From positions 1 through 64,000 of the forward strand of contig CP012811.1 of NCBI GenBank assembly GCA_001936135.1: DNA of 64,000 nucleotides, read 5' to 3'. Both the position numbers and the translations under genes were made by a program. Of the stretch, positions 1 through 11,500 are shown piece by piece. This stretch comes from Saccharomycopsis fibuligera x Saccharomycopsis cf. fibuligera (lineage: Eukaryota; Ascomycota; Saccharomycetes; Ascoideales; Saccharomycopsidaceae). The notes beneath the pieces were generated by a model. It had not been told where the DNA came from. It worked only from the letters and a program-made list of their open reading frames with translations, and ran no database searches. The first letter of the stretch is position 1, and each line of letters opens with the position of its first letter.

Positions 1-7
1 CACCCTT

Positions 8-81
8 ACATCCTAACATCCTGACATCCTACGTGCTCAAAAAACATCCGAACACCACATACAAAATATTAACATCCGAAC
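8..81 (+). repeat. Telomere-core-like motifs at the window edge
   Basis: ACATCCTAAC at 8-17 is followed directly by overlapping ACATCCTGAC (16-25) and ACATCCT (24-30). ACATCCGAAC follows at 44-53 and again at 72-81. The reverse complement of the first is GTTAGGATGT. Telomeres of the Candida parapsilosis group share a GGTTAGGATGT core within a 23-bp repeat, which is established knowledge from memory. The copies here are degenerate and not in a regular 23-bp register, so they are telomere-like or telomere-derived rather than a functional telomere tract. Confidence 0.5.
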
Positions 82-110
82 ACCACACCACCCTTCCGTT
101 ATAAAACGCC

Positions 111-160
111 CCTTGACGCTCTCTGACGCGCTCTGACGCGCTCTAACGCGCCTTGACGCG
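111..160 (+). repeat. Tandem 10-bp repeat, five copies
   Basis: Five consecutive decamers of consensus CTCTGACGCG (variants CCTTGACGCT, CTCTAACGCG, CCTTGACGCG). Each copy but the first ends in a GCG. The CGACGCC-like word recurs later in the array as part of a longer unit, so this may be the local seed of that unit. Confidence 0.85.
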
Positions 161-208
161 TCTTCATTCCCCCATCACGCCCCCTCCCCCCTAACCTCTC
201 CGCCTTTC

Positions 209-235
209 TTCCTCTTCCTCTTCCTCTTCCTCTTA
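209..235 (+). repeat. TTCCTC hexamer microsatellite
   Basis: About four tandem TTCCTC units lie inside the pyrimidine-rich array. The unit is pure pyrimidine and suits slippage expansion. Confidence 0.75.
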
Positions 236-414
236 TTTTCTCACTCTCTCATTTCTCTCCCTCTCCTCAACTGTCTGTCTATCTTCTTCATTCAATTCTC
301 CAAACGCCCTCTCCCTCCCTTTTCCTACTTCCAATCTCAATATCTTCCTTCTATTCCCAATCTTCCCACTCCTCTACCTCTCACTTCCACTCTCCTCCCT
401 TCCAATCCTCTTTC

Positions 415-450
415 TTCTCCTGCTTCTCCTGCTTCTCCTGCTTCTCCTGC
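415..450 (+). repeat. TTCTCCTGC nonamer, four copies
   Basis: Four exact tandem copies of TTCTCCTGC. Shortly after it, at about 482, begins a segment (CCTTGCAACCCATCTCC and onward) that recurs nearly unchanged at about 2271. This shows that blocks of the array were copied over a distance of about 1.8 kb. Confidence 0.85.
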
Positions 451-879
451 TTCCTCTTCTCATTTCCCTCTTTCTATCTCCCTTGCAACCCATCTCCTTC
501 TTCTATCCTTTCGCTCTGCCCTGCTCTTCATTCTCTCCACTCTCTCCTTTCCGCTCCCCCAATTATTTTATTTTTTCCTCAAAATCAAAAATCTCTTCAA
601 TAAATCTTACTTTTTTCCCCTCCCGCCTCACTTTCTCTTCTTACCCGTCTTTCATATCTCTCTCACTGCCCTCATTTATATCTTATCTTCTTCTTCACTT
701 CCAGTACAATCTCTCCCTCTTTTACCTCCTTCTCTTTCTATTTCTATCACTCTTCTGCCCTTCTTCTCTCTCTTATCTTTCCCTATTCCAATCTTCTCTA
801 CTTCTCCCTGTTTTCTTACCTTCCCAACTCTCTCACTTACCACCTTCCTGTCTCTCCCATATTACCAATATATTACTTT

Positions 880-1960
880 TCTGTCACTTCTATTCTTTCC
901 TTTATCTTCCCATTATTTTTACTACCTTCCCAACCCCCATCCATACTATCTTCTATCAATCTCTTACTTACTTACCACCTCTTACTTCTCCCATATCACC
1001 ATTATAATACTTGTCTGTTTCTCTTATTATTTCCACTATCTTCCTATTATTTTTACTACCTTCCCGACACCCTCGCAAAATATTTTCTATCAATCTATCT
1101 CACCTACTACCCTCCTACCTCCCCCGTATTCCCAATATAATACCTGTCTGCTACTCCTATTATCTTTTCTATCCATTCTAATACTACTCCAATACTTCTT
1201 TTCTCTTCTCCCTGTGCTATTACCTCGACACCCTTGCTTACTATCTTGTATCAATCTCACACTTACTATCATCATAACTCCGCCATATTTCCTATTATTT
1301 TTAATATCTTCCCTACATCCTTCCCGACGCCCTTTCATACAATCTTCTATTGTTATCTCACGAATACCGTTCTCCTACGATCTTATATTATCAACAAATT
1401 ACACACTTCCCTATTACTTCTATTCTTTTCAATACCCTTCCTGTTTTTTTTCTTACTACCTTCCCGACGCCTTTCTGTACTGTGTTGTATCAATTGCTCA
1501 CATATCACCCCCTACTTTTCCCATATTATCATCATAATACTTTTCTCTTATCTTATTCACCCCTTTCCACTATCTTTCCCCTTTTGTAAAAACTCCACAC
1601 GCTTCCGTACTGTCTTGTATCATTCTCTGTCGTAACATCCTTTTACCACTCTATATTACCGATATATATTTTTTTGTCGCTACTTTATTCTTTCCATTAT
1701 TTTTCCTCTGTTTTCTCACTTCTTTCCCGACGCACTTACATACTATCTTATATCAATCTCTCACTTGCCACTCTTTTACAACTCTATATTGCCATTATAA
1801 TACTTGTTTGTCACTCTTATTCCCTATTGTCTTTACTTTCGTTCTACTGCTACTGCACTACGTCTTTTATTCTTTCTACATACTGTTTTATTATCTTCTC
1901 GACGCCCTTCCGTTTTGTCGTATCAATCTCTCACTTACCACCCTCCTACAACCATATATT
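880..1960 (+). repeat. Degenerate repeats of about 130 bp
   Basis: A unit recurs whose recognisable parts, in order, are TTCCCGACGCCCTT, a TACTATCTTCTATCAATCTC block, a CTTACCACCCTCCTAC block, CCATATTACCATTATAATAC and a TTCTGTCACTTCTATT block. The CGACGCC landmark or its variants lies near 930, 1062, 1227, 1328, 1462, 1590, 1725 and 1898, a spacing of roughly 100-175 bases. Copies differ by many substitutions and small indels, so this is an old, decaying satellite. I see no coding pressure. Confidence 0.75.
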
Positions 1961-4594
1961 ACCATTATAATACTTTTCTGTAACTTCTATTGTTTTTACT
2001 GTCTTTTTACTACTACTTCATACTGTTTTCTCTTCCCCCTGTTCTATTGCCTTTTTATTATCCATCTTTTACTCTCACCTCACTGTTCTGCTTCTGTATT
2101 CTTCTTCCTTATTTTGTTCCTCTATTCATTATCTCTCTTTTCTTTATTTTTCTTTTACTCTATCCTAACACATTCTCCCCCTCTCGCCTCTCTCCTGCTT
2201 CTTACTTTCCATTTCTTTCTCTGCTTCTAAAATCTCTCTCTCTCAATTCCCTTTCTACCAACTATCCACCCTTGCAATCCATCTCCTTCTTCTATCCTTG
2301 CTCTCCTTTCTCTCCTTTCCTCTCTTTGCCCTCTATCTCTATTATCTTTCTATTATCCTTTCTCGTCTTCTTTCCTGTTTCTCACTTTCCATTTCTCTTG
2401 TCCTCCTGTCTATCAGTTCTACCAACTTACCACCCTTGCAATCTATTTCCTGCTTCTCTCCTGTATCACTTTTCCCTCTTCTGTCCTCTTCCATTCTTCT
2501 TCACTTATCTACTTCTAATCATCCACACTCACTCATTCCAATTCTATTTCTATACTCTCCACCACCTTTCTGCAATACCCATAATGCCTTTCTATCTCTC
2601 TTGTCTTCTTGTCCTCATTCGTACACTTCACTCTGCCTCATCCCTCTGCTTCATCCTATCTTTCTCTCATCTTTTCAGCCTACCCATATTCTTTCTAACC
2701 TCGTCCCCCCTTCATCTTCTTCATCATTATTATCCTATTTTATCTCATCCTTTTCAAATTGTATAGTAAATTATTCTAGCCCATTCCATCCACTCCTGTT
2801 CACTACTGCGCTCACACATCCTCAAATAAAAATTGCAATCAAAACAATACACAACAACAAAAAAAAAAAAAAAAACTGACATGCCATTGCCAACATTATC
2901 CTTTGCCAAACGCACGCTACCTCACCTACTGTCTCCTTTGCTACATCTCCTGCTACATCTCCTGCCCCAATTCCCACCATTCTCTGACACTTACATTCAA
3001 ATCGCTAATCTTACATCCCTCTTCGTAATCTCCTTGTATTTCCTATTTACTGCTTCTCCACCCATCACCCACTTTTAAACCTTTGCACTGCTCACTTCTA
3101 TTTCCCCGTGCTCAATTCCTGTAACGCCTTTCATTCTCTCTCTCACTACTGTAATATCTCGCTTGATAGCTTGCCGTTTTTTTACCCCTGCTTTCTGTCT
3201 CCTTGTTGTATTCTATTCAAAATTGAACTTCGCTTCTTCTCCCCATTATACCACCACTTCCGCTTTTTTTTTTGCCTCACACTTTTTTATATTGTCCTCT
3301 TCATCACACCGCCCTTGCCAAATACCCCAAGCTCAATATCATTTAAATTCACACACCTCCTGTGCCAACCACACTCCTCTCATCTAACACATACACACCC
3401 CTCCAACAACCACTGTATTGCCTCTATAGCACTTCTTTTCTCTTTCTTGTCCTCTATCTATTATCTGCCCAACGCCCTTGCACACCAACCATCTTGTATT
3501 TCATAACATATAAATTCAATCCTGTACCCAACCCGTTACACATACCACCCTTCCACATCCACTGTACTACAAATATAATACTTCTCTTCTGACACATGTA
3601 AAATCCTATCCCACACTCCTCTCTCTCCCCAACAACCGTTATATTAGCTTGTATTCCATCTTTTTGCTCTTCAACATCATAATCATTATTTGCGCTCTTT
3701 TCTTCCACATATTCAATTCCATAATCTTCCTCACCATCCTCCGACTACCGCTATATCACAAATATTATACTCTGTTTCTGACGCTTGTATCATATTTCCT
3801 GTCTTCCCAACACACTTGCTTGTGTATCTCCTTCCTCCGTTTGCCTTTTGTCATCTTTTGCGTATTTTTCTTTTCTTGTTTTACACACTTCTAATACAAT
3901 GCTTTTTTTCTGACACTTGTACTATATCTACTACTCTCTTCGCTCTGCTCTTGCAAAAACACGCTATCGCCGCTTCTTTTCTCCATATTCTATTCACAAT
4001 ATTCCTACCACCCTTGCATCTCCTCGTTGTATTTCTATTTTGCCACTTCTTGTATATTTGCCATTTGCTGCCTTTGCTTTTGCTTCTGTTTGTCTAGTCT
4101 CCTTGACAGTTTCACGTCAAATCACTGCTTCCTTAAAACCTGTCCTTTTGTGCACATACCTATCTACTACTTCTTTTCTCTTCCACGTAATTCACGTAAT
4201 TCACCTATTATCCTCCGACCCATTTGCACACCATCTGATGCTTCACAACATATAAACTCAACCCAGCATCCAACATGTCAAACTTGTTTTCTACCTTTTA
4301 CGTCACCCACCACCCTAGTGTACCATCCCTTGTTTCACTTTATAACATTACATTCTTTTGCGTACACACGTCAGACCCAATCACACTATTGCTGCTTATA
4401 TTCCCTGTATTCCGTCCTTAATCTTCCTACCGCCCTTGCATCTGTTTTCTTTTATTCTCCTTGAACTTTTTATCTCAAACCACTGCTTTCTTCATACTTG
4501 TACTCTAGTGATACTGCTGTAATGTAATCTCTTTAAATGTGCGTGTTTGTGAGTTTACTGTTGTTTTTTCAATTTTTTTTAACACTGACAGTCT

Positions 4595-7500
4595 GACCTT
4601 GACCCGCTTATTTGCTAGCTTGCGCTCTTTTTTCTGACAAAATCGTTCATATCCGTCTTCGAATTACTTGCTTAATCATTTTTCTAACTACGCTTTTATT
4701 TCCTTGCATCTAATATTCTCATTTCAGTAATTCACATTTTTTACTAAATAGCATCTTCCTTGTCGCACCAGTCTACATAATGCTTATCACATAGCCTCTA
4801 TTTTTGCATTTCTCAAAAGCAACATCTCCAGTTTCACATTATCTAAAGCCAATTCTGTGCTCAGTATTTTACACATAGCACCCGTCTATGACCTTCATAT
4901 CAACTGTATTATACTTCTTTTCTTACGCTTCAGTTCTATAGCAACCGCTGTATTAGCAATATAATATTTTTCCCATCTCACTTGTATTATATTTACTGTT
5001 TCCCTTACACCCTTGCAATATCGAGATATTTCCGCTTATTTTCCCCGTATTCTCTTCATAAGCTTCGCTTAACCCTCGCATCTACTCTTTGCGTTTTCAT
5101 TTTGCGTTTTCATTTTGTCCCTTTTTCTATCTTTTTTCTTGTTGCTTTTGCTTTCCCATCTCTTTTTCCGTTCGCCTTGAAACTTGTACTCTTTTGATAC
5201 TGCTGTAATGTTGTTTTTTATAATGCCCCTGTTCTTTCTTTCTGTTGCCTCTTCTGTTTCATCTCACTGACAGCCTGACATTGATCCACTCATTAGCTAG
5301 CTTACGCTCTTCCTTCTGATAACTTCATTCATCTTCGTTTTCGAAGTTTTTGCTTGAGCATTATTCTAGCTCCTATTTATTTTCTCGTATCTCTTGTATC
5401 TAACGTTTCACGTTACATAAAATTTAACACCTCTCTGCCATGTTCGTCTCTATACTATTGTTAAAAACGCCTTTTTTGATATTATTATATTTATCACTAT
5501 TGACTACTAAAGCTTGACCCTAGCCTTTATATATGTTAGCTCTAGCACTATATTTTTGCTGAAATGCTGTCTTTGTAATTTCCATTTATTATTTTCCTTT
5601 TCCTGTTTTGCCGTTTACTGTTTATTGAAAGTGTAAACTACGCTCGAGCTTAAAGCAGTTTGAATCCTTCTTGTCTTCTTGTCACACATGATCTTACTGT
5701 CTCACTACAACTAACCCTTCTTTTTTCACTTTTTCTTTTTTTTTTATACAAATCATACTCTTTTATAGCTCGTGTTCGTCCTTGCTTACTTTTACGCTGC
5801 GATCCGTCCCACATGCAGCATCATGATTTTTCTTCATTATGCCATTTTGTTGCCTAATGCTATTGAGTGCTTGACCATGACCCACTTCTAAGCCTTCGTA
5901 CTGTGCTTCACTTCTTTTTCCGCATACTATTGCTATAGTAACGCTTCTCATAATGACTTGAACTATGCTCTCTGTACATTTGTTTGCCCGCTTCATACTG
6001 ATGCCGCTATTTTGTACTTATCACTTCTCGATAATGTTTTCATCATCACAACACCCTAAATAACACATATCACACATCTTCTACTCTCTGCACTTTTCAA
6101 CATTGAAATATCTCAACAACATCGCATTATATCCAATGTTTTCCATCATGTAAACTCAACCCTATGCCCAACATGACACATGTACCTACTTATTTCACTT
6201 ATATTATACTCATTATCCTCCTACTACTCTTGCGTTACTTCCTTTACACAGCATGCGAAATACTATTTCGCGCTCCTTTCTTTCCCCTAAAACCATTATA
6301 TCATCTTTAAAATCTCTTTGTTCACTTCAATATTTTGAACACTATTTCTGATCTTTTCTTTCCCATATCCTATTCATAATCTTACTATCGCCAGCCTCGC
6401 ATCTCCTCTTCGTGTCTATATAACTTCCTATATGTTTCCCTTTTTTTTTTTTTTTTTCTTTTTTCAGCATTTCTAAATTTTTTCAAATAAAGTCCCTTCC
6501 TGCTTGAAACTTATACGCGAGTTTCACAACTGCAATATTGCTTTTACTTACTGATTTCTTTGTGCTTTTGTTTTTATCTTTCTATTTTTTGACTCGCTTA
6601 TTTGCTAGCTTATGCTCTTTGCTTAGCACAAACGAACCTTTCCATTGACGTCTTTCCTGTAACATCGCTCTAACTCATATTTTTAATCATTTTTCGCACT
6701 ATATCGGTTATTTTCTTGACAAGTGAGTTATATTATCCCTTTTATAGTTTACTGTTTATACAAAGTCTACATTTAGCCTCTGCTTAAAGCAGTTTATATC
6801 ATTCTTGTCCTCTTGCCATATCTAATCTTGTCTGATACTATGCCTATCCTTTTTCATTCGACGAAAAGTGCTTTTTTACAGAATCCGTTCATACTTGCTC
6901 TACTTTTACGGCGTCATCCGTTTCATCTGCAGCATCAAAATTGTTCCGCATTATGTTGTTTTTTCACTCAAAGTGCTTGATCTTGACCCATATCTTCTTC
7001 TTTGTATTGCAGTTTTATTCTTTTCATATCCACCCAAATGACTACTCCATGTGATCCATCCCTTGATCTAGTTACTGAATGTCATCACCCAAATCCCATG
7101 TCTGATAATGCCATACTTTTCACATTAATTCTTTCTTCTTCTGCCTTTCTCCTTTCTTTGTCTTATTTGCTTCTTTTCTTCTAGCCTGCATGAGACCTTT
7201 GTATCAAGTGACTTCTCTGATACTCCAGCGAAACAGCTTTAATACTGTTCGAATTAATGTTATTGTGCATTTCTTTTCTTCATCATACTAGCAGTTTGAC
7301 TATGTCCCGCTTATTTGTTAGCTTATGCTTCTTGATTATTAGAAAATTGTTTACGCCATTGCATCAATTGTTTGAACATTGCTCTAGTTCCTGTTCTTTA
7401 ACTTACACATAGTATACTATTTGCCCCATTATAGCAGCTTCTCCAAGAATACCCAATATCGTACTACTTTTATTGTTTATCTTTTGTAAAAAGTGCAAAA

Positions 7501-7760
7501 CTGCTTGAGCTGAGAGCAATTTGTATCTTTCTTGTCTTCTTGTGATATATGCTCTTTTTTGATACTTCGCCTGCCTTTTGTATTTTTCAGCAAAAACCAC
7601 CTATCTATAGTACTTTTTAGTTGTTACTGTGCTATACTACCTTTCGTCCAATGTTATGCCAATATAATCCCACGTACAATGCACCAAAACCTCCTTCACA
7701 TGAGTCTAGCTCTCGAATCACTTTCTTTTTTTTTCTTAACTTCTTAGTTTTAGTCTTATT
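4595..7760 (+). repeat. Degenerate higher-order modules of about 700 bp
   Basis: The word GCTTATTTGCTAGCTTATGC, or close variants, is found near 4606, 5287, 6591 and 7306, giving spacings of 681, 1304 and 715. A second landmark (GCTTAAAGCAGTTT followed by CTTGTCTTCTTG) lies near 5648, 6782 and 7503. A third (ACTTTTACG then CTGCAGCATCA) lies near 5789 and 6903. Order and distance are kept between landmarks, so the segment is a run of about five imperfect modules. They are longer and more T-rich than the units near the left edge. Confidence 0.65.
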
Positions 7761-7980
7761 GTTAATGCGCTTACCTCTTGCTCAGTGTCTACTGATTTAT
7801 CTCTAGTACATTAACACTTCCTCAGCCAACTATTTAACCGTTTCTTTTACTCAAGTATACACATTACACCATCGCCAGATCTCTAAGACACCAGTGTCAC
7901 AGTAGTTCGATGACTGCAGAAGACCGATCCAAAATAACAATCAAAAACTATATATGGTCTTCTTTTCTTCAACATTTGTA

Positions 7981-8520
7981 TCAACATCGTAAAAAGAACA
8001 AATGAGATTGAAAATTAATAAAGTTCAGGCAAGATGATTGAAAATTATAATGGAAAACATTCGCACCAATAAGAATATTACGGATCTCTAGACAAACAAA
8101 GGAAAAGCAAATAAATTTACAAAATGCGAGTGAGCCGAGAAGGTGTGTGTGGGAAAAGATCATACGTTGGGCAGACCAGTGGGTGGTTGAGGGTGAAGGG
8201 GCGCGGCAGTACAGCGGCAGGAAAAAACGTCGCTTTGGCGAAGGGTGGTACATAATGAAGCAAATTGACGGAATTTTGGTTTGGCGTGGCACATAGTAAA
8301 GAAAGATTTTGGCGAGGAATCGGATCAGGGCATAGAGTGAGAAAAGTGCAGTTGGATGCCAAAACGGGCAAGTAGGGGAGTAGGTACCATTACCTAAAAG
8401 GTAAAAATAACAAAAACTAAAAATAAGAAAAAACGCGGAACAATTGTAGAAAGAACATTTAATTGGAACAGGGAAAGATAATAATCGAGTCAAAAAGAAA
8501 TAAAACAACAAAAAAGCGTT
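7981..8520. other. Purine-rich block, strand bias inverted
   Basis: Here the plus strand turns abruptly rich in A and G (GGGTGGTTGAGGGTGAAGGG and similar), so the minus strand now carries the pyrimidines. A 176-codon minus-strand frame spans it but is Phe/Leu/Ser-rich with no domain and looks like a by-product of the bias. The change of polarity marks the inner boundary of the array. Confidence 0.55.
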
Positions 8521-11500
8521 GCTTTAGTGCGGCTGATTGGTAGATCAGGCGATAATGTATTACTTATATACAGCGGACACACTCTTGGTTGAATAGTCAA
8601 GTTTCAAAAAGTGCTGTGGTTGATAACAATATATTTCGTAGACAAGAAGACAATGTTCACCAATTACAATCGATGTCCTTTGAAAATGCATTTGTTCTTA
8701 AGTGCATAACACGGATGATATGTTATTGTTACTTGGCACTCATAGTCCCCTTTACATTAATGATCCAGAAAAACGAACTTTTTCTTTTGTTTGAAAGATA
8801 AAACCTGGTGCTTTTAAGCATTATAGTATTACGAGGAGCTGTATTATTATGTTGCAAAGACAGCGCTTATCACTTATTATAAAGTTGATATGTCAAAAAC
8901 TTCTACTGCAAAGAAGCCAAAGAGCAAGGTGTAGAGTATGTCAATTTCCTGTTTCGCATACTTACGTGAAGCGTCGTATATGAAGGTAGTGCTTCAAATT
9001 TAGGACACATTTAATAAACTTCTCTGAAGCGGCGTGCTGCACTTACGGACGGTGGAGGTCTCAGAATTCCACTAGTGAGTCAACGAATGTGTCCGGCACT
9101 AGTTCTTATGTCAGTGCAGCCGCTTTTCCGCCGATCAAGGTTTGCAGAAATAGTGACGTAGTATTAGCGCTCTTGCGAAGACCCGAGAAACTGCTTCTCT
9201 GTAAAATGCCTAAATCATTTTTTAATTATACGAGCAGATACCAAGTTCATGATATGCTGGCATTACATTAGAAACACTATCGTACAGTGTGTAAACTATA
9301 CAGAACATATTTTTTGGTTTTTTCTTTGACATATGTAGGAAACTACTAAATAGAGCAACTAGCTTTTGAATATATTTAGATTTTACTCCCTCTGTTATAC
9401 TGTCTGCTTATTACCGGTGTATTGCACTGTGATGATCTTATACTGTAACAATTGCCCTACAGACCTACTACACGTACTGTAGAAATACTAAGGTAAATAA
9501 AATTCTAAGAAATAGCACATAGTTTTCGCTTATCGCATAACAGACTGAAAAGGGAAATAGTAGACCATGTGTTTTAGGCCCATCAAAGAACAACATGCTA
9601 TAGGTCAACTAAGATATTGGAAATCTGATTTTATAGTCCCTCCAATGGTAACGATTAAGAAAAGTATAATTTCAGACAATAACGATTGTTCGACGGCTCG
9701 GAAGCGGAGTTTCAAAAGGGCCCTGCTCCTAACTCACGATATGGGTACTGAAACAGCAAAGTTGCTCCCTAAAAATTTGTTCATCCAGAATATTTTGTTT
9801 CTTTGTTGAGCACTTTCTATTATAGGATAGCACAACGAATTTCAGCTGCCAGTAGTGCAGCACTGCTGTATGCAGAAGCGGAGCTTTAAGGTTGCCGTGG
9901 TGCAAGAGCTGCTGTCTTCATGTAGACGGATGTCTGTTGCCGCAGCCAAAGATATCTCCTCGGAAATCAGTTCGAGTAAGGAAGAAAGAAACAATAAACG
10001 AAAACTCTGTGATTCAAATAGTTGAGTCGCAGATGTCGTGACACCCTTATGCGTTCCCAAACACCGGATCATGACGGGCACTAACGGAGCTGAACTGCAA
10101 GTGATCATCCTAGATGACAATCGTCCTTCGACAATTTTTTTCTCTTGTCCGGTTATAGCAGTTCTGTTGTGCCTCCAGTTATCATGGAGCCAATCAATGA
10201 ACTTCAAGAGTTCATAAATAATGAATTATTTGATCTCCAAAAATTAAACTTATGACGTTTTCTAATGAGAGCGAGCATGAGTTAATGGTATGTGTTTGTG
10301 ATGTTTTTCTTTAATACAAGTTGGTTATTAGTTATACTAGAGGAATGCAATGTTGCAATTATGCAAACTGTTATCAGTGATTTACCTTTGAAAGCATGAT
10401 GCAATGTGCAGTTCTATAAATTTTTTTTTACTGATACAGGGTGCCAGCTGTGACGTACTCATTAGCATCATAAGGCTCGTATATGCTTAATTAACAACAG
10501 CAAACTAAAATTGAATTAAGCATCATAAAAGGTTGGTGACATAACGAACATCTGCCTTTTTTTTCTTTTTTTTTTTCGATAGCAGTATGTACCATATTAC
10601 AACGGACAAAATAAACAGCTTTGAATCTTATTTGAACCTGTTGTGCATACGAACGCGTTCCTTTGAAGCTCGAACTGCTAGCTTATTATAGTAATAACTG
10701 AATTTCAGAACTTAGTGTTTAAACCAAAATTCTAATTTGGTATAAATGTAAACGAATAAATTTTGGTTGAAGCCAAAAAACTTGCAATAGGTAATCTGGA
10801 AATGACAACATTTGCATTCGTTACTAGTTCTCATTCATCAAAGTTGATACGACTATTATCTTCTAATATATTGTAAACAAAGGAGCACTGATATAGCAGA
10901 AAATAGACGTCTAGCCCTATGGATTAATCTGCACAATTGTGTTCAGTGCCAAATTTTTTTGTATATCAAAGCATGTTGTAGTGACATACTATAGGATGTT
11001 GCTTTATGTCCCGTAATGATCGGCCTTAAATCCGCGGCGACAAGGGTCAGTGGTGAGTATAGAATAAGATTAGGGAAAGGGTGTTATAACCTGCAGGAAG
11101 ACAGAAAGTTCTGAGGCGAAAGCTGCAGCTGCAGCATGGTGCACATTTCCGGATTCACTAATCTTGCAGCATTCTGCAGCATCGTTTGCTTGCCATTAGT
11201 CTAGGCAAAAGAGCCATTGATAGGATATACTACTATTGGTTATATTCAATCAACGTAAATTGTGTTAACACGCGTAAGAGAGATTCTCGGTATATTATAA
11301 GTATGTTTTATAGATTATTGAGTAGTTTCAAACATTTTGGATGGCAAATCTGAGACTATTCAGATTGTAATCTCATTAGCCTATTGAAGAATGCAAATTA
11401 GTGTTAAAGTAGTGAGCGGTTTCAGACCATAGCAACACAATAACATGTGCTTTCTTGTTAATGTAAATCTGCTGTCAAATTTCTTTCAACAAAATCATTA

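Larger units (their letters stand above)
1..7980 (+). repeat. Pyrimidine-rich degenerate repeat array, probable subtelomere
   Basis: The plus strand is overwhelmingly C and T, with very little G in the first 3 kb; by eye about 80 percent pyrimidine there, relaxing to nearer 60-65 percent by 7 kb. The sequence is built from drifting repeats at several scales (separate entries). All long open frames here are Ser/Leu/Phe/Pro-rich readings of the pyrimidine strand without domain or codon structure, so I call no genes. The left edge carries telomere-core-like motifs on the same strand, and C-rich strand polarity is what a left chromosome end should show. A subtelomeric origin is therefore an inference; a centromere or another heterochromatic satellite is the main alternative. 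Confidence 0.7.

Noticed and set aside
483-4464. Many long open frames (up to 258 codons) on the plus strand
   Set aside because: They are Ser/Leu/Phe/Pro-rich readings of a pyrimidine strand with few TAA/TAG/TGA triplets, in several frames at once, without domains.
1-7980. Centromere
   Set aside because: Possible in principle, but there is no inverted-repeat-flanked core as known for the C. parapsilosis group. The telomere-like motifs and single strand polarity fit a chromosome end better.
7981-8511. 176-codon minus-strand frame
   Set aside because: Same composition artefact on the purine-rich block; no domain, Phe/Leu/Ser-rich.
9842-10207. 121-codon minus-strand frame
   Set aside because: Begins at TTG, no upstream ATG and no recognised domain.
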